Assembly (NCBI RefSeq): GCF_947495705.1
Contig: NZ_CANLZR010000001.1
Span: 620,001-684,000, forward strand
Origin: an uncultured Phycicoccus sp.
GTDB taxonomy: Bacteria > Actinomycetota > Actinomycetes > Actinomycetales > Dermatophilaceae
DNA: 64,000 bases
Direction: 5' to 3'
The notes below the pieces were generated by a model that did no database searches, was not told where the DNA came from, and saw nothing but the letters and a program-made list of their open reading frames with translations. Shown piece by piece: positions 44,583-52,900 of the stretch. Both the position numbers and the translations under genes were made by a program. How positions within the stretch are numbered: the first letter of the stretch is position 1; each line of letters opens with the position of its first letter.

Positions 44583-45178
44583 CAGTTGTTCCGGCGCTCC
44601 CATTCGCGGGCCTCGTCGTCCAACTCCTCGCGGGTCACGAAGTCGTCCCACTCGCGAAAGTACTGACGCACGCCACCGCAGATGTAGTCGTCGTGCCAGT
44701 CGTAGTTCAAGGTGGGGTCGTAGTAGCAGCCGCCACTGTCGGAGCGGTAGTCGTCTAGCTTCTCCACTGCCTTCTTCCACTCCGCCACCGACTTCTTCTC
44801 GGCAGCGATGCGGCGCTCCACTTCCTTCTTCCACTCCGCCGCCGCCTTTTTCTCGGCAGCGACGTGGCGCTTCTCGTACAGGTCTGTCAGCCAGGACGGA
44901 GTGATGAGTGGGCGCCCGCTCGCCTCGGTGGTAGTCAGAGTCACAAAGTCGTGATCCTCCCCGGCGGACCTCTTCATCCCAATGCGAGCCTCCAACTCCA
45001 CGCACTCGGCCTTGGTAGCCAGCACTTCTTTCAGCGCAGCCTCGGTGGTCGTCTCGTCCACGGCGCCTTGGCACGCCGCCTTGGTCTGGTAGTTGCCGCC
45101 ATCGGCGGCGCAGCCAACGAGCGCGACACTCGCGGCTACGGTCGCGGCGGCTACCGCGATGCTCCGTGTGATGTTCAT
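44582..45178 (-). CDS. Lipoprotein paralogue with DWHDD/REWDDF C-terminal domain
   Basis: A 198-residue lipoprotein from ATG 45178. The signal peptide ends ASVALVGCAADGG with the acylated Cys at about residue 23. The middle contains two coiled-coil repeats (EKKAAAEWKKEVERRIA and EKKSVAEWKKAVEKLD). The C-terminal domain, YDWHDDYICGG then YFREWDDFVTREELDDEARE, matches the lipoprotein at 29.0-29.5 kb. The two share signal type, repeat linker and terminal domain but differ in the middle. It is anchored outside the membrane; the function is unknown. Confidence 0.8.
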   Translation of the reverse strand: MNITRSIAVAAATVAASVALVGCAADGGNYQTKAACQGAVDETTTEAALKEVLATKAECVELEARIGMKRSAGEDHDFVTLTTTEASGRPLITPSWLTDLYEKRHVAAEKKAAAEWKKEVERRIAAEKKSVAEWKKAVEKLDDYRSDSGGCYYDPTLNYDWHDDYICGGVRQYFREWDDFVTREELDDEAREWERRNN

Positions 45179-45334
45179 GCCGCCGCCGCCTCTTTCCATG
45201 TTCCGTGGCTGCCCTTGCGCATCTGTTCTCTGACGACTTCGTCCCACTCATGATCCTTCCTTGCCGTGGCGGCACCACGGTGCGGTATTGGTGAATTCGA
45301 CAGCTCCCAATCGCGTAGCTGGTCATGATGCGAC

Positions 45335-45364
45335 GCCCCTCCCCAGCGGTGGCCGAGGAGGGGC
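45335..45364 (-). terminator. Terminator hairpin after the DUF932 gene
   Basis: GCCCCTCC and GGAGGGGC form a perfect 8-bp stem with a 14-nt loop, 11 bp beyond the DUF932 stop on the minus strand. Confidence 0.65.
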
Positions 45365-45374
45365 ATCGAGTCGT

Positions 45375-46436
45375 TCAGCCGTCCAGGACCTGGCCCAGAA
45401 GGGTGGCCACGGCCAGGTCACCGTTGGCGGTCGCCCCGCTGACCGCGTTGAGGAGGTTTCTCTCCTGCCTGCTCGCTCCTCGGCTCGTGGCGAAGTGATG
45501 CGCCCAGGTGTTCGTCGCCTGGAGCGCACCGAGGGCGGTCCCGGTCCACGGCGCTGCTCTCTCGTCCTCGCGGTAAAGGTGCTCGAGCTCGCCGCGTTTG
45601 CGAGTCGCGAGGGTCCGGGAGCGCCCTTCGAGCAAGTGGCCCTTGCCGTCGTCGAGGGGGACGCTGCGGTCGAGGAATGTCCGCCACTGGTCGTCGGTGA
45701 CGGGGGTGTTGGCGAGGATCTCCAGCTCGTGGGCGAAGGCCTCGCCCATGGTGTGCACCACGGCCAGTGCCTCGCGTGCGGCGGTGATCTTGGCGGCGGA
45801 GTAGCGGGTGTGTTTCACCCGGTACTCCTGACCCTTCTCGGCGAGGGCGGCCATCCTCGTGTTGTCGCACACGGTCGCGGTGACGGTCCGCTTGAACGTG
45901 GTGGCGATGGACCCGTCGAAGCTGGTGGTGGCCAGCAGGTTGGGCCGGAAGTCGAAGCTGACTGGGGTCGTGATGGTCTCGGGGACGGAGACCTCGACCC
46001 ACGCGATCGCCCCGCCGCGCAGGAGTCCTGCGGAGGAGATCACCAGGTCGTCATCGAGGATGTTCGCGACGGTGGTCAACAGCCACTCGCCGTACTGGTG
46101 CATGACGTAGCCGGTGGTGAAGATCCCCAGGACGGCGTCGGTGTCGGAGCGGGTGATGGCCTGTCGGTCGTCGACCTGGAGCCAGCGGGCGGGGGAGCCG
46201 AGCGGGTCGAGGTGCGTCATCGCCTGGACGTCGGTGGGGGTCTCGACGGCGATCCGGCGGGACCGGGCGGTCCAGTGGAACAACCGTCGTTCGACGTCCT
46301 CGACTGGGATGGGTCCGGGGTAGTGGTTGGTCTCCTCACCCTGCTCCTCGGCGCGGTAGTGCCAGGCCGTGCCGCGCTGGGAGGTCATCCCGATCAGGGT
46401 GTTGGTGTTGAGGTGCTCAAGCGTCTCTCTGGTCAT
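45375..46436 (-). CDS. DUF932 (TIGR03299-type) phage/plasmid-like protein
   Basis: A 353-residue protein from ATG 46436, preceded by AAGGAAGG. It begins MTRETLEHLNTNTLIGMTSQ with RGTAWHYRAEEQGEETNHYP, and contains TTGYVMHQYGEWLLTTVANI, FKRTVTATVCDNTRMAALAE and a C-terminal RNLLNAVSGATANGDLAVAT. The family is common on plasmids and phages of actinobacteria and is of unknown function. It is the last gene of a minus-strand run with a small ORF and the second integrase. A deleted copy of this gene lies at 38.5 kb. Confidence 0.85.
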   Translation of the reverse strand: MTRETLEHLNTNTLIGMTSQRGTAWHYRAEEQGEETNHYPGPIPVEDVERRLFHWTARSRRIAVETPTDVQAMTHLDPLGSPARWLQVDDRQAITRSDTDAVLGIFTTGYVMHQYGEWLLTTVANILDDDLVISSAGLLRGGAIAWVEVSVPETITTPVSFDFRPNLLATTSFDGSIATTFKRTVTATVCDNTRMAALAEKGQEYRVKHTRYSAAKITAAREALAVVHTMGEAFAHELEILANTPVTDDQWRTFLDRSVPLDDGKGHLLEGRSRTLATRKRGELEHLYREDERAAPWTGTALGALQATNTWAHHFATSRGASRQERNLLNAVSGATANGDLAVATLLGQVLDG

Positions 46437-46477
46437 GGTTGTTGCCTTCCTTGCGTTGCCCGGTTTGGGCATGACGA

Positions 46478-46504
46478 AGCCCCCGACCTGATGGCGCGGG
46501 GGCT
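46478..46504 (-). promoter_or_regulatory. Leader hairpin upstream of the DUF932 gene
   Basis: AGCCCCC and GGGGGCT pair around a 13-nt loop, followed on the minus strand by TCGTCATGCCC and, 30 bp later, the ribosome site of the DUF932 gene. The layout is the same as at two other gene starts of this cluster. Confidence 0.6.
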
Positions 46505-46528
46505 GGTTCTTCGGGGTGTGCGGTGGGT

Positions 46529-46792
46529 CTAGTAGGCCCAGCCGTCGGTGTCGGGCATCTCGCGGGGGCTGCGCCGGAGCCGGGCGACGATCCGGATCAG
46601 GAGCTGCTGGAGGTCCAGGCGGCGGCCGAGGGCGAGGTCGATCAGGGCGAGCAGGAGGGTCTCGTAGAGCGGGGAGTTCTCGAGGGTGTCGAGGTGGGCT
46701 CTCCAGAGCCGACGGGCGTGAACGCGGATGGTCTTGATCAGGTTCTCGAGCTTGACGAGCCCTCGGGTGGCGAGGGTGTGGAGGTGGTGCAT
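46529..46792 (-). CDS. Small basic helical protein between the integrase and DUF932 genes
   Basis: An 87-residue protein from ATG 46792, 16 bp after the integrase stop, with AAAGGAG as ribosome site. It is Arg/Leu-rich (TLATRGLVKLENLIKTIRVH, then LLLALIDLALGRRLDLQQLL) with a C-terminal PDTDGWAY. It has no recognised domain. Its size and place suggest a DNA-binding accessory factor such as a recombination directionality protein, but there is no HTH motif that I can point to. Confidence 0.6.
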   Translation of the reverse strand: MHHLHTLATRGLVKLENLIKTIRVHARRLWRAHLDTLENSPLYETLLLALIDLALGRRLDLQQLLIRIVARLRRSPREMPDTDGWAY

Positions 46793-46807
46793 GTGGTGGC
46801 TCCTTTC

Positions 46808-47947
46808 TCAGGTGCCGATGATGGCGTCGGACAAAGTGGTAGCCGCGGACTTCGCGGCCTCGGGGGTGACCTGGGAGTAGGTGTCGGCCGTGATTGCGAT
46901 GGAGGAGTGTCCGAGCCGTCGGCTGACCTGAAGCAGGGGCTCTCCGGCGGCCAGGGCCAGGGAGGCCGAGGTGTGCCGGACCGAGTGCAGCCGGATGACC
47001 GGGACCCCGGCCTGCTTGCATAAGGTGGTGAACCGTCTGCTCAAGTGCGCCGGGTGAAGCGGTCCGCTCCGGATCGAGAAGACGAAGGTGTCGTCGAGTT
47101 CGATCCCGGAGTCCCACGGGTGTTCCAGCACCGCTCGACGCTGCAGCCGTTGGATCTTGTCGGTGGTGGTGGCGTCGAGGAAGACGGTTCGGTCCCCGGC
47201 CTCGCTCTTAGGAGGACCAACGATGAGCTCGCCGTCGACCAGGGTGATCGCTCGGCGGATGTGGATGCTCCGCTCGGTCAGGTCGAGATCGCCCCACTGC
47301 AGGGCGATGACCTCGCCTCGGCGCATGCCGGTGATGAGCAGGAGCCGGAACACCAGGCCGAGCGGGTCATCCTCGGTCACGCGGAGGAACAACTCCGCCT
47401 GGTCTTTGGTCCAGACCTTCGGGTGGTACCTGGTGGGGCGGGGGAGCTCGACCATGCTCGCTGGGTTGCGGCGGAGCAGTCCTTGTCGGACGGCTGCCTC
47501 GAGGGCGCTGTGAAGGGTGGCCAAGATGCGGCGGGAGGTCTTCACTGTCACCGGGCGGCCTCGCGTCTCGGCCGCGAGCTGGTACCGGGTGAGGACCTCA
47601 TCGATGTGCCGAGGGCGGAGGTCGATCAGCTTGAGATGCCCGAGTTCGGGGACGAACAGCTGCTCGATGTGGCGGTGGTAGTCCACCAGGGTGGAGGGTC
47701 GAAGGCCCTTCTTCCCGTCGAGCCAGGTGGTCAGGAACGTGGCGACGGTGATCTTGTCGTCTGGCAGGTCACCGGTGCGAGCTTCCTGGTGCATCTTGGA
47801 GAGCCACGCCTGAGCTTCGTGCTTGGTGTCGTGGGTGGTGGTCTTCTGGCGGCGTTTGCCATTGGTGCCCGGGGGCAGGTCGATAACGGCGTGCCAGCGG
47901 CCGGGGGAGCCGTCGGCTCGGGTGCGGCGATATGTGCTGCCGGACAT
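46808..47947 (-). CDS. Tyrosine recombinase/phage integrase, second integrase
   Basis: A 379-residue integrase from ATG 47947 (MSGSTYRRTRADGSPGRW), which has AAAGGA upstream. It has an arm-binding N-terminus with KTTTHDTKHEAQAWLSKM, a core-binding domain, and catalytic motifs GMRRGEVIALQWGDL (Arg), HSVRHTSASLAL (His/Arg), GHSSIAITADTY (His, Tyr). All five active-site positions look intact. It is unrelated in detail to the integrase next to sigA and lies 1.5 kb from the right att copy. It may belong to a second element nested in or fused with the first. Confidence 0.92.
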   Translation of the reverse strand: MSGSTYRRTRADGSPGRWHAVIDLPPGTNGKRRQKTTTHDTKHEAQAWLSKMHQEARTGDLPDDKITVATFLTTWLDGKKGLRPSTLVDYHRHIEQLFVPELGHLKLIDLRPRHIDEVLTRYQLAAETRGRPVTVKTSRRILATLHSALEAAVRQGLLRRNPASMVELPRPTRYHPKVWTKDQAELFLRVTEDDPLGLVFRLLLITGMRRGEVIALQWGDLDLTERSIHIRRAITLVDGELIVGPPKSEAGDRTVFLDATTTDKIQRLQRRAVLEHPWDSGIELDDTFVFSIRSGPLHPAHLSRRFTTLCKQAGVPVIRLHSVRHTSASLALAAGEPLLQVSRRLGHSSIAITADTYSQVTPEAAKSAATTLSDAIIGT

Positions 47948-47976
47948 GGTGATGGTCCTTTCGTTGGGCAAGACGA

Positions 47977-48000
47977 AGGCCCGGTCGGATGACCGGGCCT
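47977..48000 (-). promoter_or_regulatory. Leader hairpin upstream of the second integrase
   Basis: AGGCCCGGTC-GGAT-GACCGGGCCT is a perfect 10-bp stem with a 4-nt loop. On the minus strand it is followed by TCGTCTTGCCC and the integrase ribosome site, as in the related leaders at 46.49 and 48.34 kb. Confidence 0.65.
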
Positions 48001-48022
48001 GGATCGAGCGAGAGGCGGGGAA

Positions 48023-48304
48023 CTACCTGGGGAGCGGCGGGCCGAAGGCCTCGTTTGCGAGCCGCTCGGCTTGCGACCACGCGGCGACGAACGACTCCAG
48101 GGCTTCTCGGTTCGCGACGTAGATCAGGATCCTGCCGACACGTACGCCAATCTGTCCCTGCTGTGGCCCGGAGAGCGGGGGTAGGACCCGCACGGCGACG
48201 TCCTGGGTCCCCGCGGCCAGAACCTGGGAGGCGACGTCGAAACGATTGTCGAAGGTGCTGCGGCCCTTAAGTGGGGGCATGCTCGTGAGGTGCTGGATCG
48301 ACAT
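48023..48304 (-). CDS. Hypothetical small protein, first gene of the second-integrase cluster
   Basis: A 93-residue protein from ATG 48304, with AAAGGAAA upstream. It reads MSIQHLTSMPPLKGRSTFDN, then AVRVLPPLSGPQQGQIGVRV and a VANREALESFVAAWSQAERL helix. No family is recognised. It is transcribed first in the run 48304 to 45375, separated from the integrase by a strong hairpin. Confidence 0.65.
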   Translation of the reverse strand: MSIQHLTSMPPLKGRSTFDNRFDVASQVLAAGTQDVAVRVLPPLSGPQQGQIGVRVGRILIYVANREALESFVAAWSQAERLANEAFGPPLPR

Positions 48305-48331
48305 GAGCGTTTCCTTTCGGGAATGCAGAAA

Positions 48332-48355
48332 GGCCCCGACCGGATGGTCGAGGCC
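48332..48355 (-). promoter_or_regulatory. Leader hairpin upstream of the first gene of the second-integrase cluster
   Basis: GGCCCCGACC-GGAT-GGTCGAGGCC is a 10-bp stem with one mismatch and the same GGAT loop as the integrase leader. It is followed by TTTCTGCATTCCC and the ribosome site on the minus strand. Confidence 0.6.
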
Positions 48356-48517
48356 CAGTGAACTCGGATTTATTGTGCACATTCCGACTTCGAGTCCAAG
48401 TTTGTCCAGCCCTTTGGGCGTGGTTATCTTGCGACACTTGATTATCTCATGAATTCCACATCAATCGCAATATTCCTGGAGCGAAGGGGGGCTTGCCAAA
48501 GGTGAGACCATCAGCTT

Positions 48518-49015
48518 ATGGGCGAGGTTTCGAAGCTGTCCCTCCGCGGGGACGAACCATCCGCCACGGACCTGAGGCCGATCACCCGGCGGAGCCAGCG
48601 CAAAGTTCAGGCTCGACTGCGGGCCGTGGAGTGCGTGCGCGGAGTCCTGGCGGGCCACAGCTATCAGAAGGTCGCAGACGACCTGGGCTACGCCAACCGT
48701 GGGACAGTCCACAGGATTGTCCACACCGCACTGGCTCGACACGAAGCCGAGAACGTCGAAGACTTCCGTGCCCTCGAGCTGGCCCGGCTGGATCACCTCC
48801 AGGCGGCGTTCTTCCCGGCGGCAACCTCCGGTGACGTCAAGGCCGCGGAGGTCGTTCTCAAGGTTATGGCCGCCAGGTGCCGTCTGTTGAGCCTGGACCG
48901 GGCCGCTAGATCTGACCCCAACCGCGCGCAGAACCTCGTCGTGGTGGGCGGCACCAAGGAGGAATTCGAGTCCGCGCTCCTGGCGGGCCAGATGCAGGGG
49001 TCGGGTCGGGAGTAG
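48518..49015 (+). CDS. Small-terminase-like HTH protein
   Basis: A 165-residue protein from ATG 48518. Residues about 30-70 (LRAVECVRGVLAGHSYQKVA, then DDLGYANRGTVHRIVHTALA) form a resolvase/Sigma70-r4-like HTH, followed by helices EAENVEDFRALELARLDHLQ and SGDVKAAEVVLKVMAARCRL, the layout of phage small terminase subunits and related HTH proteins. On satellites a small terminase redirects packaging. There is no large subunit here. A general DNA-binding role is equally possible. It is divergent from the second-integrase cluster and followed by a GC-rich repeat. Confidence 0.62.
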   Translation: MGEVSKLSLRGDEPSATDLRPITRRSQRKVQARLRAVECVRGVLAGHSYQKVADDLGYANRGTVHRIVHTALARHEAENVEDFRALELARLDHLQAAFFPAATSGDVKAAEVVLKVMAARCRLLSLDRAARSDPNRAQNLVVVGGTKEEFESALLAGQMQGSGRE

Positions 49016-49031
49016 TCCTTCGGTTGCGATG

Positions 49032-49110
49032 CCCGCCATCCCCGCGATCCCCGTCTGGGCCGCTGTCAGTGAGTGCAGTTGGCGGGGGTGGCGGGGGTGG
49101 CGGGGATGAG
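49032..49110. repeat. GC-rich inverted repeat of the same design as at 22.5 kb
   Basis: The left arm CCCGCCATCCCCGCGATCCC faces the right arm GGCGGGGGTGGCGGGGGTGG and GCGGGGATGAG across a spacer of about 30 bases. It repeats the CCCCGCCAT-type unit of the structure after the primase gene and follows directly after the small-terminase-like gene, near the right att copy. Confidence 0.55.
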
Positions 49111-49425
49111 AGCGGCCCCGCTCAACCGGGGGGAGGGGGGTAGCGTCTTCCTCGTCGAAGTCGCATTCGTCGTCGGGTCGGATGTGCGGCCAGCGTGCGC
49201 GCTCCTGGCGGCCACTGGCACTCACTCTCGTCGCGCCCTTGCTCGAAGGCCTTGATCCCCGCGAGAAGGCAACGCCGATGGGCGGAGGAAGATCGTCAAA
49301 CTGGGGCTGCGCGGCTGCAGATCGCCTGTACCAGGAGGCGACTTCAGTCAAGGATATTGCAGGGCACAGCGCTTGTGACCTGTATGTTTGTCGAGCGCAT
49401 CAGCACAGCGCTCAGCCGTTCCTAG
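49111..49425. other. Non-coding right end of the island
   Basis: The plus-strand frames here lack good start sites. One runs into VRDYLD at 49428-49445, which is the displaced 3' end of the ancestral sigA rather than a gene. Confidence 0.5.
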
Positions 49426-49447
49426 TGCGCGACTACCTCGACTGACC
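49426..49447 (+). repeat. Right attachment-site copy (attR), displaced 3' end of sigA
   Basis: It is 20 of 22 identical to 17470-17491 and encodes the SigA C-terminus VRDYLD and stop with the GC-rich codons TAC and CTC used by the host gene. Beyond it the chromosome resumes. Confidence 0.78.
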
Positions 49448-49557
49448 CGTTCGGCTCCTCGCAGTCCCCGCCGCCCTCGCGGCAGTGGCAACGCCACGTC
49501 CAGGTGGATGGCGTCGTCCCGGCGCCGCCGCGTGCCCGCGGGTGTGACGGCGGCTGG

Positions 49558-49767
49558 TCAGGCGTGGAACGCGGTGCGCTTGTGCGGCGTCATCGGGTTG
49601 CGGTCGCTCAGCTGCAGCAGCCGGAGACCACCGAGGACGGCATTGCCGAGCAGGTCCCGGGCAGTCCAGCGGGTCCACGGCAGCCGCTCGGCGGGTGGCG
49701 TCGCACCTCGTCCAAGGGCCGCGAAGAGCCAGACGACAAGGGCCACGAAGCAGACGGTGGCGAACAT
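49558..49767 (-). CDS. Small single-pass membrane protein
   Basis: A 69-residue protein from ATG 49767 with GAAAGGA upstream. An N-terminal hydrophobic helix (MFATVCFVALVVWLFAALG) is followed by a short basic tail (WTRWTARDLLGNAVLGGLRL). No family is recognised. It is divergent from the BTAD-STAND-WD40 gene and would be the gene next to sigA before the island integrated. Confidence 0.6.
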   Translation of the reverse strand: MFATVCFVALVVWLFAALGRGATPPAERLPWTRWTARDLLGNAVLGGLRLLQLSDRNPMTPHKRTAFHA

Positions 49768-49916
49768 GGGATTCCATCCTTTCGGTCACGGTGACGGTCC
49801 GGGGATCCGGGCCACCACCCAGGTATGGCTCCCGACGGTGTCGTCGCCGTGTGGGGTGGTAACGGCCGGGTAAAGGTGGTGTTGACGAGGCCCGGCAGCG
49901 GCGCGACCCTCGAAGC

Positions 49917-52900
49917 ATGGGCGTGACGATGCTCGGCCCAGTAGGCATCGACGGCGATCGCACCGGCCTGGCGCCGCGGGACCGCATTGTGCTCGCCGCC
50001 CTGGCGATGAGTCCGCACGAGGTGGTGACACCGGACCGGCTCGCCGACGCCCTCTGGGACGAGCAGCCCCCGGACACGTGGACGAAGGTCGTCCAGGGGA
50101 GCATCAGCCGGATCCGCAAGGCACTCGGGCCGACCGCCATCCGCACCGCGAGACAGGGCTACGTCCTGGACCTGTCGGATGACGCGATCGACGGTCTGCG
50201 CTTCGAGCAGCTGGTGCGCCGAGCCCGAGAGCTGCTGACGTTGAACGAGCCGGACCGGGCCCTGTACACGCTGACCCAGGCGCTGGACCTCTGGTACGGA
50301 CCGGCACTCGCGGACCTGTCGGGGTGGTCGCCCGGGGAGGCGGCCGCCGATCGCTGGGAAGAGCTGCGTCGCGATGCCGAAGAGCTGTGGGTCGAAGCCG
50401 GCCTCGCCTCTGGTGACTGGCGCGAGGTCCTGACCGACGCCGGCCGCCTCGTGGCCGACCAGCCCTTCCGGGAGAACCGCTGGGCGCTGCTGGCCCGGGC
50501 GCAGTACCAGGCGGGCCGCCAGGGTGAGGCCCTGGCGACGCTCCAGCGCGCACGCGCGGTGCTCGCCGGTGAGCTCGGTCTGGACCCCGGCCCCGAGCTG
50601 GGCGCCCTGGAGCAGGCGATCCTGACCCAGGACCCGGCGCTCCTCCCGGCCGCGGGCCCCACGCAGACCACTCTGGTCTGCCCCTACCGCGGTCTGCTGG
50701 CCTACGACATCGACGACGCCGAGCAGTACTTCGGCCGCGATGCCGAGGTCGCGGCCTGCCTGGACCTGCTGGCACACGAGCATGTGGTGGCTGTCGTAGG
50801 CGCCTCAGGGAGTGGCAAGTCCTCGCTCGTCCGCGCCGGGCTGGCCGCCACCCTGCGGCGCACCGGGCGCAGCGTTGCGGTGATGACTCCCGGAGCGCAT
50901 CCGAGGGCCGCGCTCGAACAGATCGGGGGCCTGCGTCCGCGCGGTGTCGTCGTCGTCGACCAGCTCGAAGAAGCCGTCACCCTCTGCGAGAACCCGGCGG
51001 AGCGGACCGCGTTCCTCGACGCCCTGGCCGGCCATGCGCAGAGCGGCACCGACCTGGTGATCACCGTGCGTGCTGATCGGTTGGCTGCCTTCTCAGGCCA
51101 TCGCTCGTTCGCGCGGACACTCGAGCGAGGCCTCCACCTCCTCAGCGGCATGGGGGAGGAGGACCTGCGGAGTGCCGTGGAGGGCCCCGCTCGCCAGGCC
51201 GGCCTGCTCATCGAGCCGGGTCTCGTCGACCTGCTCGTCCACGAGGTCTCCGGGGAGCCGGGTGCCTTGCCCCTGTTGTCCCACGCGCTCTCCCAGACGT
51301 GGGAGCGCCGCGAAGGGCGGACGTTGACCGTCGAGGGCTACCGGGCGTCCGGTGGGATCCAGGGTGCCGTCGCGCGGAGCGCGGAGCAGGTGTTCCTCGG
51401 TCTCGACGAGGAGGACCAGCGCGCTGCCAGGGCGCTCCTGCTCCGACTGGTGGTCCCCGTGAGCGCGGGTGAACCCACGCGCAGCCGCATCCCTCGTCGC
51501 TCGGTGGCCTCCGACGCCCGCCATGAGCAGATCGTCGAGATGCTGGTCGCGGCCAGGCTCGTCACCTCGGACGGGGAGACCGTCGAGCTCGCTCACGAGT
51601 CGCTCGCGCAGGCCTGGCCACGACTGCGCGGCTGGCTGGACGCGGACACCGAGGGGCAGCTGCTGCTCCGGCATCTTGCGGTGGCGGCCGACTCGTGGGA
51701 TGCGATGGGACGTCCGGACAGCGAGCTCTACCGTGGCACCCGGCTCGCGCAGGTGCGCGAATGGCACGCAGCCGGCTCGGCCGACCTCACCCGGGCGGAG
51801 CGGGACTTCCTGCAGGCGAGCCAGACGTTGGCTCGCACCGAGGCTCGTTCGGCTGAGGAACGCCTGCGTGAGCACGCGCGAAGGAACCGGCGCCTGCGCG
51901 GGCTCCTGGTCGCTGTGGTCGCCGTGCTCGCGGTCGCGCTGGTCGCCGGTGGGCTCGCTGTGCGGGAGAGTCGTCGCGCCGACGCCCAGGCCGACCTGGC
52001 GACGGTCCGTGAGCTGGCCGCAGCGTCCCGCGCGGTCCGCGCCGAGGACCCCGAGCTCGCGGTGCTGCTGGCGCTCGAAGCCAGTGCTCCGTCCCTCGCC
52101 GGGGACCAACCGGTTCGCGAGGCCGTCGAGGCGTTGCACTCGGCCCTGGCCGCGAGCCGTCTCGTGATGACGGTGGAGGGCGCGGGCGGATCCGTGTCCT
52201 GGAGTCCTGACGGGCGGTTCTTGGCCCACGAGGGCCCGGAGGACTCCGGCCTCGTCGAGGTGCTCGACGCGACGACGGGCGAGCCGGCCCTGAGCTTCGC
52301 GGGGCACGACATCGACGTCAACGAGGTGGCCTTCGGGCCCGACGGCCGGCTGGCGACCACGGGCGATGACGGAGCGCTGCGGGTGTGGGGCCCGCGCAGC
52401 GATGAGCTGCTGGCCGAGGTGGTGGGGGACGGCCCGGTGTGGAGCCCGTCGTTCGCCACGCGGGGCCCCGGGCGTGTCGCGGCGGTGTGGCGCGATGAAG
52501 GGCAGATCCGTGTGGCCACGGTGGGCGGCGACGGCAGCCCGTCGGTGACGACGCTCGCGGTCGAGGGGCGGGTCGCAGAGGCCGTGTTGAGCCCTGACGG
52601 GCAGTGGATGGCCGCCGTCGTGGGCGACCCTCCGAGCGCCGTGATCGTCGACGCACGGACCGGCCGGGTTCGGCACCGGCTGTCAGGGCACACGTCTCCG
52701 GTCCTGGCGCTCGCGATCAGCCCGGACGGACGATGGGTCGCCTCCGGTGCACGGGACGGCCGTCTCCGGATCCACGATGCCGCCACCGGCGACATCGTCC
52801 ACACTCCCGGCGATGCGCAGAGCAGCATCTTCGCCGTCGCCTGGTCCCCCGACTCGGGTCGGCTGGCAGTGAGCGAGGAGCAGGGCGAGATCCGCGTCTT

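Larger units (their letters stand above)
17470..49447. mobile_element. 32-kb integrated genomic island in the 3' end of sigA
   Basis: The island is bounded by the 22-bp att-like repeats. It contains two tyrosine integrases, an AEP primase/helicase, a terminase-small-subunit-like protein, GC-rich inverted repeats, a type I restriction-modification operon, a NACHT-nuclease gene, lipoproteins and several pseudogenes. Base composition and spacing change sharply from the flanking housekeeping DNA. No conjugation or virion genes are visible, so it is probably a satellite-like or plasmid-derived element with layered insertions rather than a complete phage or ICE. Confidence 0.78.
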
